DNA from: Pseudomonas sp. BN417
Lineage (GTDB): Bacteria; Pseudomonadota; Gammaproteobacteria; Pseudomonadales; Pseudomonadaceae
Assembly: GCF_029871205.1 (NCBI RefSeq)
Contig: NZ_SSOJ01000151.1
Span: 62,001-126,000, forward strand
Direction: 5' to 3'
DNA: 64,000 nt
Shown here: piece after piece, positions 38,420 to 48,001 of the stretch
Layout: every line of letters starts with the position of its first letter
How positions within the stretch are numbered: the first letter of the stretch is position 1
The notes under the pieces: generated by a model
What the model was told of the DNA's origin: nothing
The model's input: the letters and a program-made list of their open reading frames with translations, nothing else
Database searches by the model: none
Program-made: the position numbers and the translations under genes

Positions 38420-39889
38420 ATGAACAGCTTCGACCCCAGCATCGTCAAGGTACGCAGTGCCCATTTCATCGGCGGAACCTATCGCGACGGCCTGCCGGGG
38501 CTGGACGTGGCGCGCCCGTCCGACGGCCAGTATTACGCGCCGTTGCCCATCGCCGACGTGGCGCTCGTCGACGAGGCGGTGGAGAACGCCTGGCAGGCGT
38601 TCTGCCGCAGCGACTGGGCGAGCCGTCCGCCGCGCGAGCGCTGCCGTGTTCTGCGCCGCTGGGCAGACCTGATCGAGGCCGATGCAGCGACGCTGGCGCC
38701 GATGGAGGCGGTCGGCTCGACCCGTCCGCATAAAGATGTGCTGGGCTGGGACATTCCCTATGTGGCTGAGGTGCTGCGCTTCTTCGCTGAGCTGGCGGAC
38801 AAGCATGGCGGGCAGGTGGCGGCCACCCAGCGCGATCGTCTCGGGATGCAGATCGCCGAACCCTATGGGGTGATCGGTGCCATCGCCCCGTGGAATTTCC
38901 CGCTGAGCATGGCCAACTGGAAGGTCGCACCCGCCCTGGCGGCTGGTAATGCCGTCGTCCTCAAGCCGTCGGAGCTCACGCCATTTTCAATCCTGCGTTA
39001 CGCCGAATTGGCAGTGCAGGCAGGCATCCCGCCAGGCATCTTCAATGTGGTGCAGGGCGACGGCCGGCTTACCGGCGATGCCCTGTGCCGCCATCCGCGA
39101 ATCAGCAAGGTGACCTTCACCGGCTCCACCACCACCGGGGCGAGCATCATGTCGACCTGTGCCAAGTTCGGGCCCAAGCCGGTCACCCTCGAGCTCGGCG
39201 GCAAGAGCCCGCAACTGGTGTTCGCCGATGTTCCGGACCTTCGCAAGACAGCCCTCAACGTTGCCAAGGGCATCACCGGAAACGCCGGACAGGTCTGCGT
39301 CTCCGGTTCTCGGCTGATCATCGAGCGCTCGATCCTGGAGCCCTTCGTCGAGTACCTGCGGGACTATTTCCGCGAACTGCGCCCCGGCCATACCTGGTCG
39401 GCGCAGACGAGCCTGTCGCCGATCATCTCGCGTCAGCAGGCCGAGCGGATCGACGGGATCGTCCAGAGTTCACGCCAGGCCGGCGCCGAAGTGCTTGAAG
39501 GTGGTGGGTCGATCGACGGCCTCGGCGGTGCTTACTACCAGCCCACCCTGTTGAGCGTGGCGGACAGCCGCAACCCGGCGGTGCTCGAAGAAATCTTCGG
39601 CCCGGTGCTGACCATTCAGACCTTCGAAGACGAACAGCAGGCGCTGCAGCTGGCCGAGCACCCCACCTATGGCCTGGCGGCCGGGGTGCACACCGCCGAC
39701 CTCAATCGCGCCTTGCGCCTGATCCGCGGTCTTGAGGTCGGCACGGTGTGGGTCAATCGTTACGGGCGCAGCGACGACCATGTACTGCCCACCGGAGGCT
39801 ACAAGCGTTCGGGTATTGGTAAGGACCTTGGCAGCGAGGCCTTCGAGGCCAATCTACGGCACAAGAGTGTGCTGATCGATATCGGTTGA
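38420..39889 (+). CDS. NAD(P)-dependent aldehyde dehydrogenase
   Basis: A 489-residue ALDH: oxyanion Asn region IAPWNFPLSMANWKVAPAL, catalytic Glu258 in LELGGKSPQ and nucleophile Cys293 in GQVCVSGSR, followed by EIFGPVLTI. The start MNSFDPSIVK has CCGGAG ahead of it; the ATG nine codons earlier does not. It probably oxidises the aldehyde released by the phospho-lyase or by the flavoprotein deaminases. It has its own upstream control module and terminator, so it is monocistronic. Confidence 0.9.
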   Translation: MNSFDPSIVKVRSAHFIGGTYRDGLPGLDVARPSDGQYYAPLPIADVALVDEAVENAWQAFCRSDWASRPPRERCRVLRRWADLIEADAATLAPMEAVGSTRPHKDVLGWDIPYVAEVLRFFAELADKHGGQVAATQRDRLGMQIAEPYGVIGAIAPWNFPLSMANWKVAPALAAGNAVVLKPSELTPFSILRYAELAVQAGIPPGIFNVVQGDGRLTGDALCRHPRISKVTFTGSTTTGASIMSTCAKFGPKPVTLELGGKSPQLVFADVPDLRKTALNVAKGITGNAGQVCVSGSRLIIERSILEPFVEYLRDYFRELRPGHTWSAQTSLSPIISRQQAERIDGIVQSSRQAGAEVLEGGGSIDGLGGAYYQPTLLSVADSRNPAVLEEIFGPVLTIQTFEDEQQALQLAEHPTYGLAAGVHTADLNRALRLIRGLEVGTVWVNRYGRSDDHVLPTGGYKRSGIGKDLGSEAFEANLRHKSVLIDIG

Positions 39890-39910
39890 TTCTGCTGCGA
39901 TGTGACCCAC

Positions 39911-39934
39911 AAGGGCGCCCAATGGGCGCCTTTT
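39911..39934 (+). terminator. Rho-independent terminator after aldehyde dehydrogenase
   Basis: GGGCGCCC-aat-GGGCGCC forms a strong GC hairpin followed by TTTT, 22 bases beyond the stop codon. The remaining 240 bases to the next gene hold no feature I can name. Confidence 0.85.
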
Positions 39935-40175
39935 CCGTTTGTGTGGAACTGTGAAAGGCGCATGGGCCGCGGTTTTGCACGTTTTAAGTGCGATCGGCAA
40001 AGTCTGCTGAGGTGGGCCTGTAAAACGGTTTTTTGTATCAAGGGGGCGGCGCTTTTAACCTCATCTGCTGGGTTCACAGTGCTGTAATGATCAGGCAGTG
40101 CAGCGCGACGTCAGAGTTTCTCCAGTGGAGTCGATGTTGACTGCAATAACTTCAACAAGACATCAGGACTGCGCC

Positions 40176-40844
40176 ATGAGCTTTCTTCGACCCAAGTACA
40201 TCACCTTCGACTGCTACGGTACTCTGACCAATTTCCAGATGGGGCCTCTGACCCGCGAGCTGTTCGCCGATCGCGTGCCCGCCGAACAGATGGACCAGTT
40301 CGTCCAGGACTTCGCCGCTTATCGCCTGGATCAGGTAATGGGCGACTGGCGGCCCTACGATGAAATCCTCAAGACCGCCCTCGCTCGGGTGTGCAAGCGC
40401 TGGGGTGTCGAGTATCGTGGTGAAGGCCAGCTTTATTACGATGCCGTGCCGACCTGGGGCCCGCATGCCGATGTGACGGCCGGCCTGTCGAAGATCGCCG
40501 GCAAGATCCCGCTGGTGATCTTCTCCAACGCGATGGACGGGCAGATCATGTCCAACGTCGACAAGCTGGGCGTACCTTTCCATAAGGTATTTACCGCCCA
40601 ACAAGCCCAGGCCTACAAGCCGCGTTTGGCCGCCTTCGAATACATGCTCGACAACCTCGGCTGCGGTCCGGAGGACGTGCTGCATGTTTCCTCCAGCTTC
40701 CGCTACGACCTGATGTCGGCCCACGACATGAAGATCAAGAACAAGGCCTTCGTCGCCCGTGGCCACGAACAGCCGGGCAATACCTGCTACAGCTACCAGC
40801 AGATCTCCGATATCGGCGGTCTGCCTGCCCTGGTCGGTCTCTGA
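40176..40844 (+). CDS. Haloacid dehalogenase type II-like HAD hydrolase (paralogue)
   Basis: A 222-residue HAD protein with Asp12 in ITFDCYGTL, VIFSNAMDG, AYKPRLAAFEYM and HVSSSFRYDLMSA. It is about half identical by eye to the HAD gene at 34359, with the same spacing of all motifs. The start is the ATG giving the same N terminus as that paralogue. It precedes a flavoprotein gene by 26 bases, so each HAD copy heads a separate catabolic set. Confidence 0.87.
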   Translation: MSFLRPKYITFDCYGTLTNFQMGPLTRELFADRVPAEQMDQFVQDFAAYRLDQVMGDWRPYDEILKTALARVCKRWGVEYRGEGQLYYDAVPTWGPHADVTAGLSKIAGKIPLVIFSNAMDGQIMSNVDKLGVPFHKVFTAQQAQAYKPRLAAFEYMLDNLGCGPEDVLHVSSSFRYDLMSAHDMKIKNKAFVARGHEQPGNTCYSYQQISDIGGLPALVGL

Positions 40845-40870
40845 TCGCCACTTCGCACGAGGAGCTGGAG

Positions 40871-42145
40871 ATGCACAGCGATTCCTACTGGCTCGACACG
40901 GCACCCGCCTTCACGGGGGCGCAGACGGGAACACTTCCGTCTCGGGTCGATGTGGTTGTTGTCGGAGGTGGTTTCACCGGTCTGTCGGCGGCCCGTTCGC
41001 TGGCCATGAAAGGGGCCAGCGTGGCGGTGCTGGAAGCCGGGCGGGTGATCGGCGAGGCCTCCGGGCGCAACGGTGGTCATTGCAGCACTGGAGTTGCCCA
41101 TGACTACGCTGGGCTGGCTGCCAGCCTCGGTACCGAGCGGGCGCGCAGCTACTACCGTGCCTACGAGAGTGCGGTGCAGAGCGTGGTCTCGCTGGTCGAG
41201 CAGGAGCGAATCGCCTGTGATCTCACGCGCAACGGCAAGCTCAAGCTGGCCGCCAAGCCCCAGCACTACGAAGGGCTGGCGCGGACCTGCGAGCTGATCC
41301 GCCGGGAAGTCGATGCCGAGGTCGAGCTGCTGTCCGCCGCCCAGGTGCGCAGCGAAGTCGACTCGACCGAGTTCTATGGTGGACTGCTGCAGCGCAACGG
41401 TGTGCAGATGCACATCGGCCGCTTCGGCATCGGCCTGGCTGAAGCGGCTGCGCGACATGGTGCACTGATTTATCAGCAGACCACCGTGAAGGGCTGGAAG
41501 GCCGTCACGGGTGGCTACCGGGTCGATACCACTCGCGGCAGCCTGCAGGCGGGACAGGTGCTTATGGCCACCGGGGCCTGCCAGCATGGCGGCCTGGGGT
41601 GGTATCGGCGCCGTATCGTGCCGGTGGGCAGCTTCATCATCGCGACCGAGAAGCTGCCCGAAGCCTTGCTCGAACGGCTTCTTCCGGAGCGGCGCTCCTA
41701 TGTCACCAGTCGCACCATCGGCAACTACTTCCGCCTCACCCCGGACAGCCGCCTCCTGTTCGGCGGGCGGGCCCGGTTCGCCATGTCCGGCGGCAGCTCC
41801 GACGTGAAGAGCGGCAAGGTTCTGCAAGCAGCGTTGGCGCAGATGTTTCCGCAGTTGGCCCAGGTGAAAGTCGATTACTGCTGGGGCGGGTTGGTGGATA
41901 TGACCTCCGACCGTTTCCCTCGCGCTGGCCAGCATGGCGGGGTGTACCACTCCATGGGCTACAGCGGCCATGGAGTGCAGATGTCGGTGCACATGGGCCA
42001 GGTGATGGCTGAGGTAATGGACGGCAAGACTGAGGCTAATCCCTGGGGCGAGCTGAACTGGCCGGCGATTCCCGGTCATTTCGGCAAGCCGTGGTTCCTG
42101 CCGCTGGTGGGCGCCTACTACCGGGTTCAGGACTACTTGCACTAA
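40871..42145 (+). CDS. FAD-dependent amine oxidoreductase (PuuB/OrdL type)
   Basis: A 424-residue DAO-fold enzyme: VVVVGGGFTGLSAARSLAMKG near residue 30, GEASGRNGGHCSTG (the S/GRNGG flavin loop of the gamma-glutamylputrescine oxidase group) and GVYHSMGYSGHGVQMS at the C terminus. Relatives oxidise gamma-glutamylputrescine or other N-substituted amines to aldehydes. AGGAGCTGGAG lies just upstream of the ATG. It precedes the ABC transporter genes. Confidence 0.87.
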   Translation: MHSDSYWLDTAPAFTGAQTGTLPSRVDVVVVGGGFTGLSAARSLAMKGASVAVLEAGRVIGEASGRNGGHCSTGVAHDYAGLAASLGTERARSYYRAYESAVQSVVSLVEQERIACDLTRNGKLKLAAKPQHYEGLARTCELIRREVDAEVELLSAAQVRSEVDSTEFYGGLLQRNGVQMHIGRFGIGLAEAAARHGALIYQQTTVKGWKAVTGGYRVDTTRGSLQAGQVLMATGACQHGGLGWYRRRIVPVGSFIIATEKLPEALLERLLPERRSYVTSRTIGNYFRLTPDSRLLFGGRARFAMSGGSSDVKSGKVLQAALAQMFPQLAQVKVDYCWGGLVDMTSDRFPRAGQHGGVYHSMGYSGHGVQMSVHMGQVMAEVMDGKTEANPWGELNWPAIPGHFGKPWFLPLVGAYYRVQDYLH

Positions 42146-42272
42146 GCGCGTACGTGGTTAAGGAGAGTTACCCACACTAGCGAGATTGTTGATTCACCGT
42201 CGTTTGCTTTTCTAGGTGGCTCCGCTCAACCGCGGGCATTCGAGCCCTCTCATTATCGACAGGTAGAATGAT

Positions 42273-43916
42273 ATGACTGACAACAAGAATAAAACCGAAT
42301 CCCAGCTGATCAGTGGTTCGGAAAGCCAACGCATTTTCGAAGGACTCAATCGTGGCATGTCGCGCCGTGAAGCGCTGCGTATGCTCGGGCTGGCGGGAGT
42401 GGCTGTCGCGGGCACCGGCAGTCTGTTCGGCTCGGCCGGCCAGGTGTTCGCCTCGACCTCCGCAGGCACGGGTAAAGGCAAGCGTGGTGGCCGAATCAAG
42501 GTAGCCAGTGCGACCAGCTCGACCGCCGATACGCTGGACCCGGCCAAGGGTGCGAACTACACCGATTACTGTCGTCACAACATGTTCTACAATGGCTTGA
42601 CCACGCTGGACGAGCAGTTGGTGCCGCGCATGGCCTTGGCGGAGTCGTTCGATACGAGTGACGCGATCTCCTGGACCGTCAAGCTGCGCAAGGACGTCGT
42701 CTTCCACGATGGCAAGCCGTTCACCTCTGCGGATGTGGTCTATTCGCTGAACCGCCATAAAGTGCCCGAAGTGGGTTCCAAGGCACTGACCATCGCCAAG
42801 CAGTTCAGTGAAGTGAAGGCTGTTGGTCCCCACGAGGTTCAGATCATCCTGGGCAGCCCGAATGCGGACCTGCCGGCCATCCTCGGCACCACACACTTCC
42901 TCATCGTGCGAGACGGCACTACGGACTTCAGCATTGCTAATGGCACCGGGCCATTCAAATGTGTTGAGTTCCAGCCGGGCGTGCGCTCGATCGGCAAGCG
43001 CAACGACAGTTACTGGAAGTCCGGCCTGCCTTATCTCGACGAGATCGAGTTCTTCTCCATCCCGGACGAGGCAGCGCGCATCAGTGCCCTGCTGGCCGGT
43101 GATGTGGACCTGATCAACCCGGTCAACCCTCGTTCGGTATCACGCATCCTCGACAATGCCAACGTCGCTTTGATGGAGTCCCCGACCGGTGGCTACACCA
43201 ACCTGGTAATGCGCGAAGAACTGGGGCCGGTGCAGAACCCGGAATTCGTGCTGGCCATGAAGCATCTGCTCGATCGCAAGCAGATCAATCGGGTCGCCTT
43301 CCGTGGCTATGGCAAGATCGCCAACGATCAGCCAATCGCCCCCAGCAACCGCTACTACTTCACTGGTCTTCCGCAGCGTGAGTTCGACCCGGAGAAGGCC
43401 AAGTTCCATTTGCAGAAATCCGGCATGGCTGGACGCTCCCTGCAACTGGTGGCCTCCGAAGCCGCTACCGGTTCGCTGGACATCGCTCAGCTACTGCAGC
43501 TCTCTGGCCAACAGATCGGGCTCAAGCTTGATATCAAGCGGGTACCAGCGGACGGCTACTGGTCTAACCATTGGATGAAGCACCCACTGGGCTTCGGCAA
43601 CGTCGGTGCACGTCCAACTGCGGATCTGCTGTTCAGTCTGTTCTTCCAGTCTGATGCCGGCATGAACGAATCGGGCTGGAAAAACGAAAAGTTCGATCAG
43701 TTGCTGCGTGCTGCTCGTGGTGAAACCGACGACGCCAAACGCAAGCAGATGTATGCCGATATGCAGGTTCTGGTGCATGAGAGTTGTGGTGTCGGTATTC
43801 CGCAGTTCAACAGCAGCCTGGATGGCCACAACGCCAAGCTGAAAGGCCTTTCTCCCCATCCGCTCGGTGGGTTGATGGGCTACATGTTCGCCGAACACGT
43901 TTGGCTGGATGCCTGA
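42273..43916 (+). CDS. Peptide/opine ABC transporter substrate-binding protein
   Basis: A 547-residue SBP_bac_5 (DppA/OppA-like) protein. Unusually it has a twin-arginine style signal (MSRREALRMLGLAGVAVAG, residues 29-47) after a 28-residue N-terminal extension. The body has AESFDTSDAISWTVKLRKDV, FHDGKPFTSADVVYS and NGTGPFKCVEF. It feeds the two permeases and the double ATPase downstream. The ligand is probably a small peptide or opine-like conjugate, to judge from the neighbouring dehydrogenase and deacylase genes. Confidence 0.9.
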   Translation: MTDNKNKTESQLISGSESQRIFEGLNRGMSRREALRMLGLAGVAVAGTGSLFGSAGQVFASTSAGTGKGKRGGRIKVASATSSTADTLDPAKGANYTDYCRHNMFYNGLTTLDEQLVPRMALAESFDTSDAISWTVKLRKDVVFHDGKPFTSADVVYSLNRHKVPEVGSKALTIAKQFSEVKAVGPHEVQIILGSPNADLPAILGTTHFLIVRDGTTDFSIANGTGPFKCVEFQPGVRSIGKRNDSYWKSGLPYLDEIEFFSIPDEAARISALLAGDVDLINPVNPRSVSRILDNANVALMESPTGGYTNLVMREELGPVQNPEFVLAMKHLLDRKQINRVAFRGYGKIANDQPIAPSNRYYFTGLPQREFDPEKAKFHLQKSGMAGRSLQLVASEAATGSLDIAQLLQLSGQQIGLKLDIKRVPADGYWSNHWMKHPLGFGNVGARPTADLLFSLFFQSDAGMNESGWKNEKFDQLLRAARGETDDAKRKQMYADMQVLVHESCGVGIPQFNSSLDGHNAKLKGLSPHPLGGLMGYMFAEHVWLDA

Positions 43917-43935
43917 GCGCTGGTTCGATAACCAA

Positions 43936-43967
43936 GGCGCCGCCTGCAGGGCAGTGCAGGTGGCGCC
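43936..43967. repeat. Strong intercistronic hairpin after the binding-protein gene
   Basis: GGCGCC-g-CCTGCA-gggcag-TGCAGG-t-GGCGCC gives 12 pairs with one mismatch. No T-run follows. Such hairpins commonly protect the 3' end of the binding-protein message and raise its level over the permeases. Confidence 0.7.
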
Positions 43968-43988
43968 AAAGAAGAAAAGGGTTCAGTT

Positions 43989-44942
43989 ATGAACAGCACA
44001 ATTGCGCGCCTTGTGATTGGTCGGCTGGCTGTCGGCGTGCTCACGCTGCTTATCGTCTCGCTGGTGGTCTATTTCCTCACCAGCCTGCTGCCCGGTGATG
44101 CGGTCCAGGAGCAGCTCGGTCAGGAAGCGACCCCGGAGGCGGTGGCGGCCCTGCGTGCGCAGCTCGGCCTGGACCAGCCGGTGTACCTGCGTTACCTCTA
44201 CTGGCTGGGCGGACTGGTCACCGGCAATCCCGGTATCTCCCTGGTCAACGGCATGGCGGTCGACGAGATGATCGCCAGCCGGCTGCCCAATACCTTGAGA
44301 CTGGCAGCGATCACCGCGCTGGTCTCGGTGCCTCTGGCGCTGACCATCGGCATCCTCTCGGCGATGTACCGCGGCTCGATCTTCGACCGCTACAGCAACA
44401 TGCTGGCGGTGTTCGCCGTCTCCGTGCCGGAATTTCTGATCGCCACCGTCGCCGTGCTGATCTTCGCGGTGAAGCTGGGCTGGCTGTCGGCGCTGTCGCG
44501 CAACGTCGATGTCCACACGTTCGGTGAGCTGGTCCGCGTGTACGCCATGCCGGTGTTGACCCTGTGCTGCGTGCTGACGGCGCAAATGGCGCGCATGACT
44601 CGGGCCGCGGTAATTGATCAGCTCGGCGCCCCCTATGTCGAAATGGCGGTGCTCAAAGGGGCGCGGCCGATCCGCGTGGTGCTGCGTCATGCATTGCCTA
44701 ATGCCATCGGACCGATCGCCAATGCCGTGGCGCTGAGCCTTTCATATCTGTTGGGTGGCGTGGTGATCGTCGAAGCGATCTTCAACTATCCAGGCATCGC
44801 GACGCTGATGGTGAACGGTGTGATTACTCGAGACATGCCGCTGGTACAGGCATGCGTGATGATGTTCTGCCTTGGCTTTCTGGTGCTGGTGCTGCTGGCT
44901 GACCTCTGTGCAATTCTTTCCAACCCGAGGCTGCGTAAATGA
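43989..44942 (+). CDS. ABC transporter permease, DppB/OppB type
   Basis: A 317-residue permease with six membrane segments, N-terminal LLIVSLVVYFLTSLLPGDA, the family LGLDQPVYLRYLYWL, and the EAA-type loop VEMAVLKGARPIRVVLRHAL. It overlaps the second permease gene by 4 bases (ATGA). Confidence 0.92.
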   Translation: MNSTIARLVIGRLAVGVLTLLIVSLVVYFLTSLLPGDAVQEQLGQEATPEAVAALRAQLGLDQPVYLRYLYWLGGLVTGNPGISLVNGMAVDEMIASRLPNTLRLAAITALVSVPLALTIGILSAMYRGSIFDRYSNMLAVFAVSVPEFLIATVAVLIFAVKLGWLSALSRNVDVHTFGELVRVYAMPVLTLCCVLTAQMARMTRAAVIDQLGAPYVEMAVLKGARPIRVVLRHALPNAIGPIANAVALSLSYLLGGVVIVEAIFNYPGIATLMVNGVITRDMPLVQACVMMFCLGFLVLVLLADLCAILSNPRLRK

Positions 44943-45865
44943 AAGCGAACCGTAATACACCGAAGCCAAGCGGAGCGAGCGGCGGAGATAACGCATTGCC
45001 TACGAAAGGACTGGTGAACGATAAGGCGTCTGCCGTTGCGCCCCGCAAACGTCGCTTCTCGCTATCTGTCGGCGGCGTCATTGGTCTGTTGATCGTCTGC
45101 TTCTGGGCCCTGATGGCCTTCATTGGCCCCCTGATCGCGCCCCACGACGCCAACGCCCTGGTCAGTGAAGACTTCTTCGGCCCGCTCAGTCTGGAGTACC
45201 CGCTGGGCACGGATTACCTGGGAAGAGACATCCTCAGTCGGCTGTTGAACGGTGCACCCTACACCATCGGTGTGGCCTTGTTGGCCACCATGCTCGCCTG
45301 CAGCGCAGGCGTGGTGCTGGGCCTGGTGGCAGCCGCCTCCGGTGGCTGGGTCGACGCGCTCATCAGTCGCACCCAAGATGCGCTGATCGCGATCCCGAAC
45401 AAGATCTTCGCCCTGCTCATGGTGGCTTCGTTCGGTTCTTCGGTACCGCTGCTGCTGGTCATGGCCGCCTTCGCCTACATGCCGGGCTCTTTCCGTATCG
45501 CCCGCGCGGTGGCGGTGAACGTGATGACCATGGACTTCGTCCGGGTCGCACGCACGCGAGGCGAAGCCATGCCCTACATCATCTTCATCGAGGTGCTGCC
45601 GAACATGCTGCGCCCGGTGCTGACCGATTTCGGGCTGCGCTTCGTGTACGTGGTGCTGTTGCTCAGCGCGATGAGCTTCCTCGGTCTGGGCATCCAGCCG
45701 CCTGACGCCGACTGGGGGTCGCTGGTGCGAGAAAATATCCTGGGTCTGGGCGAGGGTGCCCCGGCCGTGCTAGTCCCGGCGGTCGCCATCGCCACCCTGA
45801 CCATGGGGGTCAACCTGCTCATCGACAGCTTCGGCGGGCGGTCCAAGCGCGAGACGGAGAAGTGA
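44939..45865 (+). CDS. ABC transporter permease, DppC/OppC type
   Basis: A 308-residue permease: N-terminal cytoplasmic tail of about 40 residues, first membrane helix VIGLLIVCFWALMAFIGPLI, then HPLGTDYLGRD-type motif (YPLGTDYLGRDILSRLLNGA) and the coupling loop FVRVARTRGEAMPYIIFIEV. One base separates it from the ATPase gene. It pairs with the DppB-type subunit. Confidence 0.92.
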   Translation: MKANRNTPKPSGASGGDNALPTKGLVNDKASAVAPRKRRFSLSVGGVIGLLIVCFWALMAFIGPLIAPHDANALVSEDFFGPLSLEYPLGTDYLGRDILSRLLNGAPYTIGVALLATMLACSAGVVLGLVAAASGGWVDALISRTQDALIAIPNKIFALLMVASFGSSVPLLLVMAAFAYMPGSFRIARAVAVNVMTMDFVRVARTRGEAMPYIIFIEVLPNMLRPVLTDFGLRFVYVVLLLSAMSFLGLGIQPPDADWGSLVRENILGLGEGAPAVLVPAVAIATLTMGVNLLIDSFGGRSKRETEK

Positions 45866-45866
45866 G

Positions 45867-47696
45867 ATGAACGAAATCGTCAGGGTAAGCGGTCTGCGTG
45901 TCGCCGCACGCAACGAAGAGGGTATCGACGTACCGATCGTGCACGGTGCCGATTTCAGCCTGAACAAAGGCGAGGTGTTGGCGCTGATCGGAGAGTCCGG
46001 CTCGGGCAAGAGCACCATCGCGCTGTCGCTGATGGGCTACGCGCGCGCTGGTTGCCGTATCGTCGGTGGATCGGTGCGCATCGGCGACGTCGATGTGCTC
46101 AAGCTGTCGAATGCCGAGCTGGCGAAGCTGCGCGGACGTACCGTGGCTTATATCGCGCAAAGCGCAGCCGCAGCGTTCAACCCGTCCAAAAGCATCATGG
46201 AGCAGGTGATCGAAAGCGCGCTGATCCATGGCGTGCTGTCGCGGCAACAGGCTCAGGCCAAGGCCGTTGAGCTGTTCCGGGCGCTGGCGCTGCCGGAGCC
46301 AGAACGGATTGGCTCGCGCTATCCGCACCAGGTATCGGGTGGGCAGCTGCAGCGTCTGATGGCCGCCATGGCGCTGATTACAGATCCAGCATTGGTGATT
46401 CTCGATGAGCCGACCACGGCGCTGGATGTGACCACGCAAATCGAAGTGCTGCGCGCGTTCAAACAAGTGGTGCGCGAACGCGACACGACGGCGATCTACG
46501 TATCCCACGACCTCGCGGTCGTGGCGCAGATGGCTGACCGCATCATCGTCCTGCGCGACGGCCAGATCCAGGAGAACAGCAGCACCGAGCAGATCCTCGA
46601 AGAACCCAAGCATCCCTATACCCGCAGCCTGCTGGCGGCCATGAAGCCGGCGGCGAACAATGTAGGTGAACAGGAGATCGCTCCCGCGGAAGAGGGCCTG
46701 CTGCTCGAGGTGCGCGGCCTGGAGATCTGCTACGGCACGAAGAAGGTGCTGCACGACGTCGATCTGAAGATCCGCCGCGGTGAAGCGGTGGGCGTGATTG
46801 GCGAATCGGGCTCGGGGAAAACCACTCTGGCGCAAGCCATCGCCGGCCTGGCCGAGCCGTCTGCCGGGCAGATACTGCTGGACGGCCAGCCGCTCAGCCG
46901 TTCGCTGGCCGGCCGCACTCGCGATCAGTTCCGTCGTGTGCAGTACGTGTTCCAGAACGCCGATACCGCGCTCAATCCGAAGCACAGCATCGAAGATATC
47001 CTTGGCCGTCCGCTGCGTTTCTACCACGGTATGAAGGGCGCGCAGCAGCAACGGCGAATGGCCGAGCTGCTGGAGCTGGTGCAGCTGCCCGCAAGCATCG
47101 CACAACGCCTGCCCGGCGAGTTGTCTGGCGGCCAGAAGCAGCGTGTCAACCTGGCGCGAGCTCTGGCGGCGGAACCGGATCTGATCCTGTGTGACGAAGT
47201 GACCTCAGCGCTGGATACGGTGGTGGGCGCCGCGATCTTGGAGCTGTTGCGCGATCTGCGCCGCGAACTGGGGGTCTCCTACCTGTTCATCAGCCACGAC
47301 ATCTCCACCGTGCGTGCGCTGTGCGACGACATCGTGGTGATGTACAGCGGCCATAAGGTCGAGGCCGGCAACCAGCAGTCCTTTGCCCAGGTGCCTTTCC
47401 ATCCCTACACCGACCTGCTGATCAACTCGGTGCCGGAGATGCGCCAGGGCTGGTTGGAAAACTGCGGGGCCAGCGGCGGCGCGCTACCGCCGATCGGCGG
47501 GCCGGCCGCCGGGGCGAAGCTCTGTCCGTTCCTCAACCGCTGCCCGATGCGAGTCGACGGCCTGTGCAATCGCAGCGCACCGCCGCGCAACAGCATCGCC
47601 GGTGGCAGTGAGGTCCTCTGTCATCGCAGCGGCGCTGAGCTGCTAAAGGCGCAGCACGGTGCGAACAGCTTGAAGCTCGTGGGTACCTATGCATGA
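45867..47696 (+). CDS. Fused double ATP-binding subunit, DppD-DppF type
   Basis: A 609-residue protein with two complete ABC domains. The first has Walker A GESGSGKST near residue 43, signature VSGGQLQRLMAAMA and Walker B LVILDEPTTALD. The second has GESGSGKTT near 313, LSGGQKQRVNLARAL and LILCDEVTSALD. Each ends in an oligopeptide-type C-terminal tail, and KLCPFLNRCPMRVDGLC near 553 is the Cys-rich motif of that family. Single-chain fusions of DppD and DppF are common in opine/peptide importers. Confidence 0.92.
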   Translation: MNEIVRVSGLRVAARNEEGIDVPIVHGADFSLNKGEVLALIGESGSGKSTIALSLMGYARAGCRIVGGSVRIGDVDVLKLSNAELAKLRGRTVAYIAQSAAAAFNPSKSIMEQVIESALIHGVLSRQQAQAKAVELFRALALPEPERIGSRYPHQVSGGQLQRLMAAMALITDPALVILDEPTTALDVTTQIEVLRAFKQVVRERDTTAIYVSHDLAVVAQMADRIIVLRDGQIQENSSTEQILEEPKHPYTRSLLAAMKPAANNVGEQEIAPAEEGLLLEVRGLEICYGTKKVLHDVDLKIRRGEAVGVIGESGSGKTTLAQAIAGLAEPSAGQILLDGQPLSRSLAGRTRDQFRRVQYVFQNADTALNPKHSIEDILGRPLRFYHGMKGAQQQRRMAELLELVQLPASIAQRLPGELSGGQKQRVNLARALAAEPDLILCDEVTSALDTVVGAAILELLRDLRRELGVSYLFISHDISTVRALCDDIVVMYSGHKVEAGNQQSFAQVPFHPYTDLLINSVPEMRQGWLENCGASGGALPPIGGPAAGAKLCPFLNRCPMRVDGLCNRSAPPRNSIAGGSEVLCHRSGAELLKAQHGANSLKLVGTYA

Positions 47697-48001
47697 GCGG
47701 ACGTTTCGTGCGGTTGGCCGAGCGTGACCGGCCAACGGTGAAGCTGATGGTCGATGGCGAGCCCATCGAGGCGTTGCAGGGCGATACGCTGATGGTCGCT
47801 CTGCTGACCCGAGTGCCAGCGCTGCGCCAGTCGGAGTTCGATCCGGGTAACCGCGCCGGCTTCTGCCTGATGGGCGCCTGTCAGGACTGCTGGGTCTGGA
47901 CTCGCAGCGGTGAGCGTCTGCGCGCCTGTTCCAGCGAAGTCTGCGAAGGACTGGACATCGTCACCAGGCAACCGGAGGCGATATGGCCACTGCGCGGTTG
48001 A
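47693..48001 (+). CDS. Small 2Fe-2S subunit of a three-component dehydrogenase
   Basis: A 102-residue ferredoxin-like protein with the 2Fe-2S ligands C-x4-C-x2-C in GFCLMGACQDCWV and a fourth Cys in RLRACSSEV. It corresponds to the smallest subunit of HcnABC / octopine oxidase / D-hydroxyproline dehydrogenase-type complexes. It overlaps the ATPase gene by 4 bases and the next subunit by 19, so transporter and enzyme are co-expressed. Confidence 0.88.
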   Translation: MSGRFVRLAERDRPTVKLMVDGEPIEALQGDTLMVALLTRVPALRQSEFDPGNRAGFCLMGACQDCWVWTRSGERLRACSSEVCEGLDIVTRQPEAIWPLRG

